Below, piece by piece: positions 7,692 to 15,604 of a stretch of 22,622 nt of DNA. Position numbers and translations under genes: made by a program. The number at the start of each line of letters is the position of its first letter. The first letter of the stretch is position 1. The DNA comes from Planctomycetota bacterium (GTDB lineage Bacteria > Planctomycetota > Planctomycetia > Pirellulales > Lacipirellulaceae), in the NCBI GenBank assembly GCA_024278035.1, contig JAJRUA010000125.1, forward strand, positions 1 to 22,622, given 5' to 3'. A model generated the notes under the pieces. The model worked only from the letters and a program-made list of their open reading frames with translations. It did no database searches and was not told the origin of the DNA.

Positions 7692-8591
7692 ATGGCCAAT
7701 TCCAATTTTCCCGCCTGTCCACTGGCTGACTGCCGCCGGCGGTTTCGCACGAGCTTAATCAGTGGAAAGCTCCATCGGCTGCCGGGGGCCTTCTCGCCGC
7801 TTGTGGCAATGTTGGTCGAACGGCTGGGGTTTGAGGGCGTTTATGTTTCAGGCGGGGCGATCTCGGCCAACATGGGGCTCCCCGACATTGGCCTGACAAC
7901 ACTCACCGAGGTAACGACCCAGGCAGGCGCCATTGCGCGGGCGACGAGCCTGCCGACCATCGTTGATGCGGACACGGGCTTCGGCGAGCCGGCCAACGTC
8001 GCCCGTACGGTGCGTGCCTTGGAGGGAGCCGGCCTGTGCGGCCTGCACCTGGAAGACCAAACCATGCCTAAGAAATGCGGGCACCTCGACAGCAAAGCGC
8101 TGGTGGCTCCCGAAGAGATGGTCCGTAAAATCCGTGCGGCAGCCGATGCGAAGATCGATCCGAACTTTTTGTTGATCGCCCGAACCGACGCCCGAGCGGT
8201 GGAAGGGATGGATGCGGCCATCGACCGGGCGAAGCGTTATCTGGACGCGGGGGCAGAGATGATTTTTCCTGAGGCACTGGCCGACGAACGGGAGTTTGAA
8301 GTTTTCCGTCAAGCGATCGACGCGCCGCTGCTGGCCAACCTGACCGAGTTTGGTAAGTCCGAGTTGCTCACGACTGAGCAGCTTACGAACCTTGGCTACA
8401 ACGCGGCGATCTATCCGGTGACTTCGCTCCGGCTGGCGATGCGGGCGATTGAGACGGGCCTCAAAGAGCTGATAGATGCGGGCACGCAGCAGGGGGCCGT
8501 CCCCCATATGCAGACGCGAGGGGAACTGTACGAATTGCTTCGCTACGACGCCTACGAGAAACAAGACCGCGATTTGCTTGAAGCGGATTGA
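7692..8591 (+). CDS. prpB: Methylisocitrate lyase
   Basis: A member of the isocitrate lyase/PEP mutase superfamily; it cleaves 2-methylisocitrate to pyruvate and succinate, completing the methylcitrate route with PrpD. From ATG 7692 the protein has 299 residues, usual for PrpB; GTG 7662 would add ten residues of non-family character. Key motifs are GVYVSGGAISANMGLPD, the metal-binding VDADTGFG (91-98), HLEDQ, and the catalytic-loop KKCGH (127-131), which marks lyases rather than PEP mutases. FLLIARTDARAVEGMDAAI and ANLTEFGKS also fit. It follows prpD on the same strand and ends three bases before the stop of the convergent RNase III gene. Confidence 0.92.
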   Translation: MANSNFPACPLADCRRRFRTSLISGKLHRLPGAFSPLVAMLVERLGFEGVYVSGGAISANMGLPDIGLTTLTEVTTQAGAIARATSLPTIVDADTGFGEPANVARTVRALEGAGLCGLHLEDQTMPKKCGHLDSKALVAPEEMVRKIRAAADAKIDPNFLLIARTDARAVEGMDAAIDRAKRYLDAGAEMIFPEALADEREFEVFRQAIDAPLLANLTEFGKSELLTTEQLTNLGYNAAIYPVTSLRLAMRAIETGLKELIDAGTQQGAVPHMQTRGELYELLRYDAYEKQDRDLLEAD

Positions 8592-8594
8592 AAG

Positions 8595-9335
8595 TCACGA
8601 GGGGGACGACTCGGAATCGTCCGCATTGTAGGGGGGCGAGTTCCCTTCGATTTCGCACAGGGCGTTGTGCGCGGCACGCTGCTCCGCCTCTTTTTTGCTA
8701 CGCCCCCAGGCGGCGGTAAACTTGCGTCCGCTAATTTCTGCGATGACAAGAAAGCACTTGCTGTGGTCGGGGCCCTTTTCGTTAATGACTTGATAGTTGG
8801 GCGTGACGCCGCCGTCTCGTTGGGCCTGCTGCTGGAGCTGTGACTTGTAGTTTTCGCCCGCTCCGCTTGCGGCAGCAAGTTCAATCTCGGGTTCCATGCA
8901 GTCCAGAACCCATCGCTCGGCTGCTTCGCGCCCGCCATCAAGATAAAGGGCCGCGACGAGTGATTCGAACACGTCGGCCAACACGCTACGTGGCACATTC
9001 GGAGCGGTCGTCATTCCTTTGCCGAGGATCAAGAAGCGTTCGAGCCCAAGTCGCTCGCTGATCTTCGCACAAGTTTGCCGGCTCACGACGACGCTCTTGA
9101 GCTTCGTGAGATCACCTTCCAGGAACTGGGGGAAATCGGCATAGAGCCGCTCGCAGACGACCGACCCCAGGATCGCGTCTCCCAGGAACTCCATCCGTTC
9201 GTTCGACGAAAGCCGGTGATCGGCCCCCGAAGCGTGGGTCAACGCCGATTCCAGAAATGCCCGATCCCGGAATCGATAGCCAAGCACCCGCTCACATTCG
9301 TCGTAGTCAACGATGGTGGCGGAATCGTTGGGCAT
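8595..9335 (-). CDS. rnc: Ribonuclease III
   Basis: A 246-residue double-strand-specific endoribonuclease that processes rRNA precursors and other structured RNAs. The RNase III domain carries the signature NERMEFLGDAILG (45-57, with E46, E49, D53) and the second metal-site segment SVLADVFESLVAALYLDGG (117-135, with D121 and E124). A double-stranded RNA-binding domain covers about 162-230: YKSQLQQQAQ, PNYQVINEKGPDH and the end KKEAEQRAAHNALCEI. A short acidic/serine tail follows. All catalytic acids are present, so it should be active. It is transcribed toward prpB with only three bases between stop codons, and divergently from mgtE. Confidence 0.95.
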   Translation of the reverse strand: MPNDSATIVDYDECERVLGYRFRDRAFLESALTHASGADHRLSSNERMEFLGDAILGSVVCERLYADFPQFLEGDLTKLKSVVVSRQTCAKISERLGLERFLILGKGMTTAPNVPRSVLADVFESLVAALYLDGGREAAERWVLDCMEPEIELAAASGAGENYKSQLQQQAQRDGGVTPNYQVINEKGPDHSKCFLVIAEISGRKFTAAWGRSKKEAEQRAAHNALCEIEGNSPPYNADDSESSPS

Positions 9336-9523
9336 GCGAAAACCTTCGGGAGAGTCGAACTAGCTAAACGGTAGTGGTAAAAATAGCGGGGAAGAGGCCC
9401 CAGGGTCAATCGTCCGCCAAGGGGTCCTCAAAGCGATTTTGGCGATTCCCCCTGCCTAGCTAGTCCGATTACACTATCAGACACTCGGCCCCCTCCCGAT
9501 TTCCGACAAACGGCGCTACTCCG

Positions 9524-10945
9524 ATGAATACGCTCTTTCTTCCCGAACTTCGTGAGATGATCGCCACGGGCGATGAGGCGGGTTTGCGCGAATTTTCTGA
9601 AGCCATCCACCCGGCACGAGCAGCCGAGTTTATGGAGGGGCTCAGCGCGGGCGAATCGTGGCAAATCCTTAGGGCCGCCGAGCCTGAAACCCGTGCCCTG
9701 GTGTTTGGTTTTCTCGATGAGCCCAAACAAGAGCAGCTTGTCGAACAAGTCGCCCGCCAAGAAGGGCCGGAAGAGATTAGCCAACTCCTGGCGGATCTAC
9801 CCGCCGACGACCGGGTGGACCTGCTCAACGACATTGACGAGGCGGTAGCCAATGACCTCATGTCGCTCTTCGACCAGGAAGACCGGCGTGAAACGATTCG
9901 ATTACGCAGTTTCCCGGAAGAGACCGCCGGGGCGATGATGACGACCGAAGTGGCCCGCCTGCCGGAAGGGCTAACCGTTACCGCAGCCCTGGCAGAAATT
10001 AGTCGCCAGGCACAGGACCTTGAGACGATCTATTACAATTATGTGATCGACCAAGAGGACCGACTGGTGGGGCTCGTCTCCGCCAGGGAGCTTGTTACGC
10101 ATTACTTGAGGCCGGACACGCCCATCGCCGATTTTATGCAGCGCGACGTCGTGACGGTCCAGGCGATGGACGACCAAGAAGCGGTTGCCGAGAAGGTTGC
10201 CGATTACGACTTTCTTGCGATTCCGGTCGTGGACGATAGCCACCGCTTGCTCGGTATTATCACGCACGATGATATCATTGATGTCTTCCGTGCCGAGGCG
10301 ACCGAAGACGCGCTGCTTGGGGCGGGTGTCGCGCCGCTTGAAGAGGGCTATCTCCGTTCGCACTGGTTTCGGCTTGTTTGTAACCGGGGTCTTTGGCTCA
10401 GTGTGCTGTTTTTTGCGGCGTTATTAACCGCTCTTGCCCTGCGGAGCTATGAAGCCGATTTCCAGAAAGTGAGTTGGTTGGTGCTCTTCATTCCGCTGAT
10501 TATCTCCAGCGGGGGCAACACGGGTAGCCAATCGGCAATGTTAGTAATCCGCAGCCTGACGGATGGTGAATTGACGGTGGGCGATTGGTTTCGTGTGATT
10601 CGACGGGAGCTGCTCATGGGGCTTTGCTTAGGCGGGGTACTTGCCGTAGCAGGTTTTGGGAGCGCTTGGCTACTAACCCGCAATCCGCCCGATGCCTTCG
10701 TAACCGAAAACGGTGCCGTCGTTGCAGACATCGCCCCGACGATGACTGAAGTGCTTGTCGTGCCGATCACGCTGCTGCTGGTCGTCGTTTGTGGCACGCT
10801 ATGCGGTGGCACCCTGCCACTGCTCTTTCAGCGATTGGGGCTCGACCCGGCGCTGATGAGCACCCCCTTCGTGGCGGGCATTATCGACATCGCAGGAATC
10901 GTCATTTATATGACGGTCGCCGTAGCCATGATCGATAAGTTATAG
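9524..10945 (+). CDS. mgtE: Magnesium transporter MgtE
   Basis: A 473-residue Mg2+ channel of the inner membrane. Domains in order: a helical MgtE N domain (about 20-130, with SQLLADLPADDRVDLLNDID); two CBS domains (about 135-260, with AGAMMTTE, IDQEDRLVGLVS and VVDDSHRLLGIITHDDIIDV) that sense cytosolic Mg2+; a connecting helix; then about five membrane helices from residue 285. The pore region has SSGGNTGSQSAML and PFVAGIIDIAGI, in which D455 corresponds to the conserved pore aspartate of the family. Length and layout are complete. The 188-base gap to rnc is divergent; I see no convincing magnesium riboswitch in it. Confidence 0.94.
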   Translation: MNTLFLPELREMIATGDEAGLREFSEAIHPARAAEFMEGLSAGESWQILRAAEPETRALVFGFLDEPKQEQLVEQVARQEGPEEISQLLADLPADDRVDLLNDIDEAVANDLMSLFDQEDRRETIRLRSFPEETAGAMMTTEVARLPEGLTVTAALAEISRQAQDLETIYYNYVIDQEDRLVGLVSARELVTHYLRPDTPIADFMQRDVVTVQAMDDQEAVAEKVADYDFLAIPVVDDSHRLLGIITHDDIIDVFRAEATEDALLGAGVAPLEEGYLRSHWFRLVCNRGLWLSVLFFAALLTALALRSYEADFQKVSWLVLFIPLIISSGGNTGSQSAMLVIRSLTDGELTVGDWFRVIRRELLMGLCLGGVLAVAGFGSAWLLTRNPPDAFVTENGAVVADIAPTMTEVLVVPITLLLVVVCGTLCGGTLPLLFQRLGLDPALMSTPFVAGIIDIAGIVIYMTVAVAMIDKL

Positions 10946-10985
10946 CCGGGTAAGCGATTCGCTGAGAAACGGAACGCTTTTTTGC

Positions 10986-11321
10986 TCACACATCCAGCAG
11001 CGGATGTCCGACGTACATCTGTAAAATCTGGCTCTGCACTTTGATGGCACGGACCAGCACCCAGATTTGATCTTGGCTAAAGCTTTTGGGGTCCGACTTG
11101 GCTAGTTCTTCTAGTTCGTCGGTCATGGCCGCGTGCTGATCGGTTGCGAATTGGAGCTTGAGGCCCGTCTCTTGCCAAGCTTCTTGCAGATGACTGCTGT
11201 CGGAGAGCGATTCGAGATCGTCGTTGTTGTTCGTTAGCAACAAGCAAAGCCTCGCCACATCTTGGGGTGATGCCTCGGGCTGGATTTGCTGGATTCGCTC
11301 GGCAAGTTGGTGGCAAGTCAT
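10986..11321 (-). CDS. Small conserved-looking protein of unknown function
   Basis: A 111-residue acidic, probably all-helical protein. It starts MTCHQLAERIQQIQPEASPQ and ends SQILQMYVGHPLLDV. No signal peptide, membrane segment or known motif is seen. The composition and the clean amphipathic pattern (ARLCLLLTNN, AMTDELEELAK, VLVRAIKVQS) look like a real soluble protein. A weak Shine-Dalgarno-like AGGTGG lies about a dozen bases before ATG 11321. It converges with mgtE, with about 40 bases between the stops. I do not recognise the family. Confidence 0.6.
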   Translation of the reverse strand: MTCHQLAERIQQIQPEASPQDVARLCLLLTNNNDDLESLSDSSHLQEAWQETGLKLQFATDQHAAMTDELEELAKSDPKSFSQDQIWVLVRAIKVQSQILQMYVGHPLLDV

Positions 11322-11369
11322 TTCAATCGAGCCACCTGGAAAGTGGCACTGAGGTCGTGCGACGGTGTC

Positions 11370-11785
11370 TTACATGACAGAGTGACAGCCGCTCCGGCGG
11401 CAGGTGATACGTAACCCTAGCTTGGGGGAGAGTGCCAGTGACCTCGGATTCCTTTGATCTCTCCCGGGCCTTATTGCCAAACGGTCCGGCTGGAACGATT
11501 GCATCACCTCAAGGGCCCAAAAGGAACGTTCCTGCGTCCCTACAGCAAGGCTGCGGCCAACCGCGTGACTGAAACCTTTGGCAGTCGTCTTGTCCTTTTT
11601 CTTCTGGTCGATTTGTCCCTTGAGCCGCTGAACCTCGTCGGCAAGCGACTGCCTATCGGAGCTGAGTGCCTCGACGACGTTCGGCAACTTCTCAAACGCC
11701 TGCGCGACCACTGGATTCAACGCCCAGCGCTAGCCAGTTGCTGCTCGATCTTCGACAATACGGTTTGCTCGTCCAAACGGTTCAT
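11370..11785 (-). pseudogene. Decayed N-terminal fragment, possibly of a transposase
   Basis: From ATG 11785 a frame of 22 codons (starting MNRLDEQTVLSKIEQQLASA) ends at TGA 11719-11717. The next frame opens at TTG 11720 and continues with NPVVAQAFEKLPNVVEALSS and the coil-like DRQSLADEVQRLKGQIDQKK. Joined by a single frameshift, the two pieces read like one protein. The pattern of helix, leucine-zipper-like coil ending in RLKGQ, then lysine-rich linker resembles N-termini of IS66-like transposases common in planctomycetes. After about TTAKG the sequence loses protein character until TAA near 11370. I read this as a frameshifted, truncated remnant. An alternative is two short overlapping genes. 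Identity is uncertain. Confidence 0.35.
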
Positions 11786-11908
11786 GCTTGTTTATACGCA
11801 ATAGGCAAGCCGATGGCCTGCTAGCATTTGAGAAGATACCGAGAACGGTTACACTCAATTTTTCTCTTACTTCGCTTCGCTACACCTCCAACACGAATTA
11901 AAGAAACC

Positions 11909-14230
11909 TTGGACCTCTTGAAGGGACTCAACGAGCCGCAGTGCGAAGCGGTTCGGCACGTCGATGGCCCTCTGCTCATCCTGGCCGGACCGGGCAGTGG
12001 AAAGACACGTGTCGTGACGCACCGCATTGCCAATTTGCTATCGCGCGGTGTGCCGGCTCGAAACCTGCTCGCACTCACGTTCACCAACAAAGCGGCTGCG
12101 GAGATGCGCAACCGGGTGGAACGCCTCGCCCCCGGCGAACGGGTTTGGCTCGGCACGTTCCACCGCTTCGGGGCCCAGTTCCTGCGAAAGTATGCCGACC
12201 GGGTCGGTCTCGATCCGAATTACACGATCTACGACATGAGCGACGCCCGGCAGACGCTCAAGCGGGTGATCGAAGCGGAGCAAATCCCGACGCACGACTA
12301 CCCCCCCGACCGAATCGCCTCGGCCATCAGCAGTGCCAAGAACAAGCTGATCACCGCCGCCAAGTACCAGCCCCGCCCGGGTAACTTGCTGGGCAAAGTC
12401 GTTGCTCAGGTTTATCCTGCCTACCAAAAACGCTTGCTCGATTCTTCAGCCGTTGATTTTGACGATCTGCTGCTGCACGTTGCACAACTTTTGCACGACG
12501 ATTCTGAATTACGTTCGGAACTCGATGAGCGTTATCGCTACGTCATGGTCGATGAGTACCAAGACACAAATCGCGCGCAGTATGTCATCCTACGTGCCCT
12601 GTGCGTCGACTATCCGAATCTTGCCGCCACAGGCGATCCCGACCAGTCGATCTATGGCTGGCGAGGAGCCGACCTCAACAACATTCTTGAGTTCGAGTCC
12701 GATTTCCCGGATGTGAAAATCGTACGGCTTGAACAGAATTACCGTAGCACTGGAAGCATTCTGCGTGTCGCCGACTCGCTGATCTCCAACAACCAACGCC
12801 GCAAGGCGAAGTCGCTCTTCACCGAAAATTCGCTCGGCACGCCCGTTCGACTGGTTACGTATGCGGACCAATACGATGAGGCGCGCGGCATTGCTGATGC
12901 CATTCGAGCAGCGGTTACTAGCGGCGAGCGACGTTACAGTGATTTCGCCATCTTCTATCGGATGAATGCTCTCTCCCGATCGATCGAACGGGCACTCCGG
13001 CACGAGCAAATCCCCTTTCAGATGGTTCGGGGGCAAGAGTTCTACCAGCGGCGTGAGATTCGCGACATCCTTGCCTATTGCCAGCTAATCAACAACCCGA
13101 AAGACGATTTAGCGTTTGAGCGAACAGTCAATTCACCCACCCGAGGGATCGGCAAGAAGACACTCCAGCGGCTTGCTGACTATGCCTATCGCTATGGCCT
13201 CTCAATGCTGAGCGCCGCTCGTGAAGCGGCCCAGGTAGAAGGCCTTTCCAAACGAGCAGCGGGACAAGTCGCGAAGTTCGTTGCCATTATGGATCGGCTC
13301 GATCCGTACGTCGCAGGCCCCGCAGAAGAAGCGGTTGGAGCCGTTCTTACCGAGTCGGGCTATCGCGAGCATTTGGCTCAAAGCGACTCCGAGGAAGACC
13401 TCAACCGGTTGGCGAACATCGAGGAACTCCTCACCGACGCCCGGCAGTTCGACGAACAACGGGAAAAGGAAGAAGACGACAACGAGCCGCTCGGAAGTTC
13501 TCTCGAAGGCTATCTCGAACGTGCCTGGTTGGTAAACGAAACCGACTCTTGGGACGAAGAGACTGCCAAGGTTACGCTGATGACGCTTCATGCGGCGAAA
13601 GGCTTGGAGTTCCCTGTTGTTTTTCTGATGGCGGTCGAAGATGGCATTTTGCCTCACGAGCGTTCCAGCTCTGATCCCGACCAATTGGAAGAAGAACGCC
13701 GTTTGGCGTTCGTCGGCATCACTCGTGCTGAAAAGGAGCTGCAACTGAGCCATGTCCTGGCCCGCGACTTCCGTGGGCAACGACAGATTGCGATCCCGAG
13801 CAGTTTTTTGATGGAGTTGCCCCGCGATGAAATGAACTGTGCCGAGGCACGCGCCGAAGACGACTGGGAACTCGAAGGTTGGGACCAAGGCGATCCGATT
13901 GCCGATGAATACAACCAAGATGTGTTGCCTAGCGTGCCGGAGAGCGAGGAGGGAATCCAATCTGCCTCGGGAGCGGACCTCACCTCTTCTGTGACCACAG
14001 CGGCAACCATGGTAGGCGATGACATGGCGGGCGATGACGCAGCAAACGTCCCCAGCGTCTCGCCCGATGCGTTCCGTGTCGGCATGGCGGTGATTCACCC
14101 CGACCTGGGTCCTGGGAAAGTTATCACCCTTAGCGGTTCCGGCAAGGGCCGCCGTGCAACGGTGGGTTTCCCCACGGCGGGGGAGAAACGCTTTGTGCTT
14201 GCGTTCAGTCCGTTAAGACCCGCTTATTGA
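11909..14230 (+). CDS. UvrD/PcrA-type 3'-5' DNA helicase
   Basis: A superfamily 1A helicase for DNA repair and transcription-coupled processes. Motifs in order: GLNEPQCEAV (Q-motif region), Walker A AGPGSGKT, TFTNKAAAEMRNRV (Ia), FDDLL, Walker B VDEYQDTN, GDPDQSIYGWRGAD (III), LEQNYRST (IV), VTLMTLHAAKGLEFPVVFL (V) and EEERRLAFVGITRAEKEL (VI). The last 50 residues (MAVIHPDLGPGKVITLSG onward) match the C-terminal module that in PcrA/UvrD binds RNA polymerase. Helicase homology begins just after TTG 11909; the frame is open from TTG 11828, but the extra 27 residues look unlike the family. TTG 11918 is also possible. All motifs are intact. The family includes UvrD, PcrA and Rep, and I cannot separate them safely. 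Confidence 0.92.
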   Translation: MDLLKGLNEPQCEAVRHVDGPLLILAGPGSGKTRVVTHRIANLLSRGVPARNLLALTFTNKAAAEMRNRVERLAPGERVWLGTFHRFGAQFLRKYADRVGLDPNYTIYDMSDARQTLKRVIEAEQIPTHDYPPDRIASAISSAKNKLITAAKYQPRPGNLLGKVVAQVYPAYQKRLLDSSAVDFDDLLLHVAQLLHDDSELRSELDERYRYVMVDEYQDTNRAQYVILRALCVDYPNLAATGDPDQSIYGWRGADLNNILEFESDFPDVKIVRLEQNYRSTGSILRVADSLISNNQRRKAKSLFTENSLGTPVRLVTYADQYDEARGIADAIRAAVTSGERRYSDFAIFYRMNALSRSIERALRHEQIPFQMVRGQEFYQRREIRDILAYCQLINNPKDDLAFERTVNSPTRGIGKKTLQRLADYAYRYGLSMLSAAREAAQVEGLSKRAAGQVAKFVAIMDRLDPYVAGPAEEAVGAVLTESGYREHLAQSDSEEDLNRLANIEELLTDARQFDEQREKEEDDNEPLGSSLEGYLERAWLVNETDSWDEETAKVTLMTLHAAKGLEFPVVFLMAVEDGILPHERSSSDPDQLEEERRLAFVGITRAEKELQLSHVLARDFRGQRQIAIPSSFLMELPRDEMNCAEARAEDDWELEGWDQGDPIADEYNQDVLPSVPESEEGIQSASGADLTSSVTTAATMVGDDMAGDDAANVPSVSPDAFRVGMAVIHPDLGPGKVITLSGSGKGRRATVGFPTAGEKRFVLAFSPLRPAY

Positions 14231-14252
14231 GTCCTGCGACAGGCCTCAATAA
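14224..14252 (+). terminator. Hairpin overlapping the helicase stop codon
   Basis: TTATTGAG (14224-14231) pairs with CTCAATAA (14245-14252). Inside it, CCTG pairs with CAGG around the loop CGA, with one T-C mismatch between the two stems. The stop TGA (14228-14230) lies in the left arm. No T-run follows, so termination is not certain; it may protect the mRNA 3' end or act with Rho. Confidence 0.4.
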
Positions 14253-14373
14253 AAGCGGATGGACCAGTTCTCCGATTCATGCCAATCCTAACATCCTAGG
14301 CGGAACACGGCAGAGCAGTAGGAATGTCTCTCCCTAGCGACAACACCGCCGTAAGGCCTATTATGGGATAATA

Positions 14374-15525
14374 ATGCGAGACCATCTTCCTAAAGTCCTT
14401 TGTATTGCTCCCTTCAACAATCCACATATTATTCCGGTATACGATGCCTTCGCAAAGACAAGACAGCTAAACGTCAGGCGGGCTTCTCTTCGTCCTTTAG
14501 CACAAGCTCGTATCGACATGGGCTGGGAGGAAATGGATAGCCATTCTTCCTATTTGCAGCCATGGAGGCGGCGTGGGGACCGTTTCGCTTACGCCCGTGA
14601 ACTTTGGGCCAGCGACATCGTTATCTTTCCAGGATTCTTTCACTTCAGGACCTTACCCTTCCATCACTGGCTCCGTAGGTTAACGGGTAGGAAATCCTTC
14701 CTATGGTCGGAGTCATTTAAGTATCACCCCCGCACTCTCAGCAAACCTCGATCGAGAATTCTTCTTGAGAAGTATCTTCTCATGCCTTGCAACACAAAAA
14801 AAGTATCCTTGCTGGCAATTGGACAGGGTTCGGAAGAGGACTATCGAGAGATGGGAATGAGTCGCTGGAATTACCGGCAATTTGTTTTTTCAGTTTTGCC
14901 GCCATCAGTTCGCGAAAGGAAATGCGAAAGGAAGAACAAATACGTACGTCTTGTTTTTTGTGGTTCCCTGTGCAAAAGGAAAGGAGTCGACTTGCTTGTA
15001 AAAGCAATCTGCGGTTCTAGTTTTCTTAAAGAGCACGTGCATCTCACACTGATTGGCGATGGCCCCTTGGGGCAGGATCTAGAAAGAGCATGTAAAGACG
15101 CTGGAATCCAAGAGACCGTATCCTTTTGTGGATCGCAGCCGCAGGAGACATGCTACTCGAATCTTCTAAATCAGGATGTGCTGGTATTACCTAGTCGATT
15201 TGACGGCTGGGGAGCTGTCGTTAATGAAGCGATGGAAGCGGGGCTGGCAGTCATTGTCAGCGACCGTGTTGGCGCTAGACGGCCTTTAGTACAACACGGG
15301 AGCAATGGCTATGTCTTCGCCAACGATTCTGTCGAGGGTTTGCAAAGTGCTATTGAGAACCTAGTGAATAATAGGGAACTGCTAAAGAGCATGAAGACTC
15401 GCAGTTTAGAAACGATCAAGTTATATCGACCTAAGGCAATCGCTAACTCACTCTTAGATTTATGTATCTCTGAATTGAATGGCGATAACTACGAAGGAAA
15501 GAATGGAATTCTCTGTCGTTGTTAA
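14374..15525 (+). CDS. Glycosyltransferase family 4-like protein
   Basis: A 383-residue GT-B fold glycosyltransferase, probably adding a sugar to a surface polysaccharide repeat. The C-terminal nucleotide-sugar-binding half is clear: RLVFCGSLCKRKGVDLLVKA, LTLIGDGPLGQDLERACK, then RFDGWGAVVNEAMEAGLAVI, in which D277 and E285 occupy the positions of the E-x7-E motif, the first being Asp. The N-terminal acceptor half is divergent. The gene is AT-rich against its neighbours: two 60-base lines I counted (14761-14820 and 14881-14940) are about 38-40% GC. It also uses AGA/AGG, TTA and CTA more freely, suggesting acquisition by transfer. Its last codons overlap a short stub of another glycosyltransferase start. 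Donor and acceptor are unknown. Confidence 0.82.
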   Translation: MRDHLPKVLCIAPFNNPHIIPVYDAFAKTRQLNVRRASLRPLAQARIDMGWEEMDSHSSYLQPWRRRGDRFAYARELWASDIVIFPGFFHFRTLPFHHWLRRLTGRKSFLWSESFKYHPRTLSKPRSRILLEKYLLMPCNTKKVSLLAIGQGSEEDYREMGMSRWNYRQFVFSVLPPSVRERKCERKNKYVRLVFCGSLCKRKGVDLLVKAICGSSFLKEHVHLTLIGDGPLGQDLERACKDAGIQETVSFCGSQPQETCYSNLLNQDVLVLPSRFDGWGAVVNEAMEAGLAVIVSDRVGARRPLVQHGSNGYVFANDSVEGLQSAIENLVNNRELLKSMKTRSLETIKLYRPKAIANSLLDLCISELNGDNYEGKNGILCRC

Positions 15526-15559
15526 AAGGACAACGTCATTTTCCAATATTCTCCCTTAG
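15503..15559 (+). pseudogene. N-terminal stub resembling a family 2 glycosyltransferase
   Basis: ATG 15503 follows a good Shine-Dalgarno-like GAAGGAAAG and opens with MEFSVVV, the usual first strand of GT2 enzymes (xxFSVVIPTYN). After seven residues the sequence continues KRTTSFSNILP and stops at TAG 15557-15559. It overlaps the end of the preceding glycosyltransferase, as expected for an operon neighbour. I read it as the start of a lost GT2 gene removed by deletion. The matching stretch is very short, so chance is possible. Confidence 0.3.
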
Positions 15560-15604
15560 TGCCTATAGTATTTCCTGTCATAGAAACTTCCATCGATCGC
15601 TAGC

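Noticed and set aside
9336..9523. Possible magnesium riboswitch before mgtE
   Set aside because: I could not find the conserved core or a terminator stem of known magnesium-sensing leaders; the spacing of possible promoter boxes (TTGGCG and TACACT) is also wrong.
13202..14098. 298-codon minus-strand frame opposite the helicase
   Set aside because: The plus strand there encodes helicase motifs V and VI and the C-terminal domain; the antisense frame has no family features.
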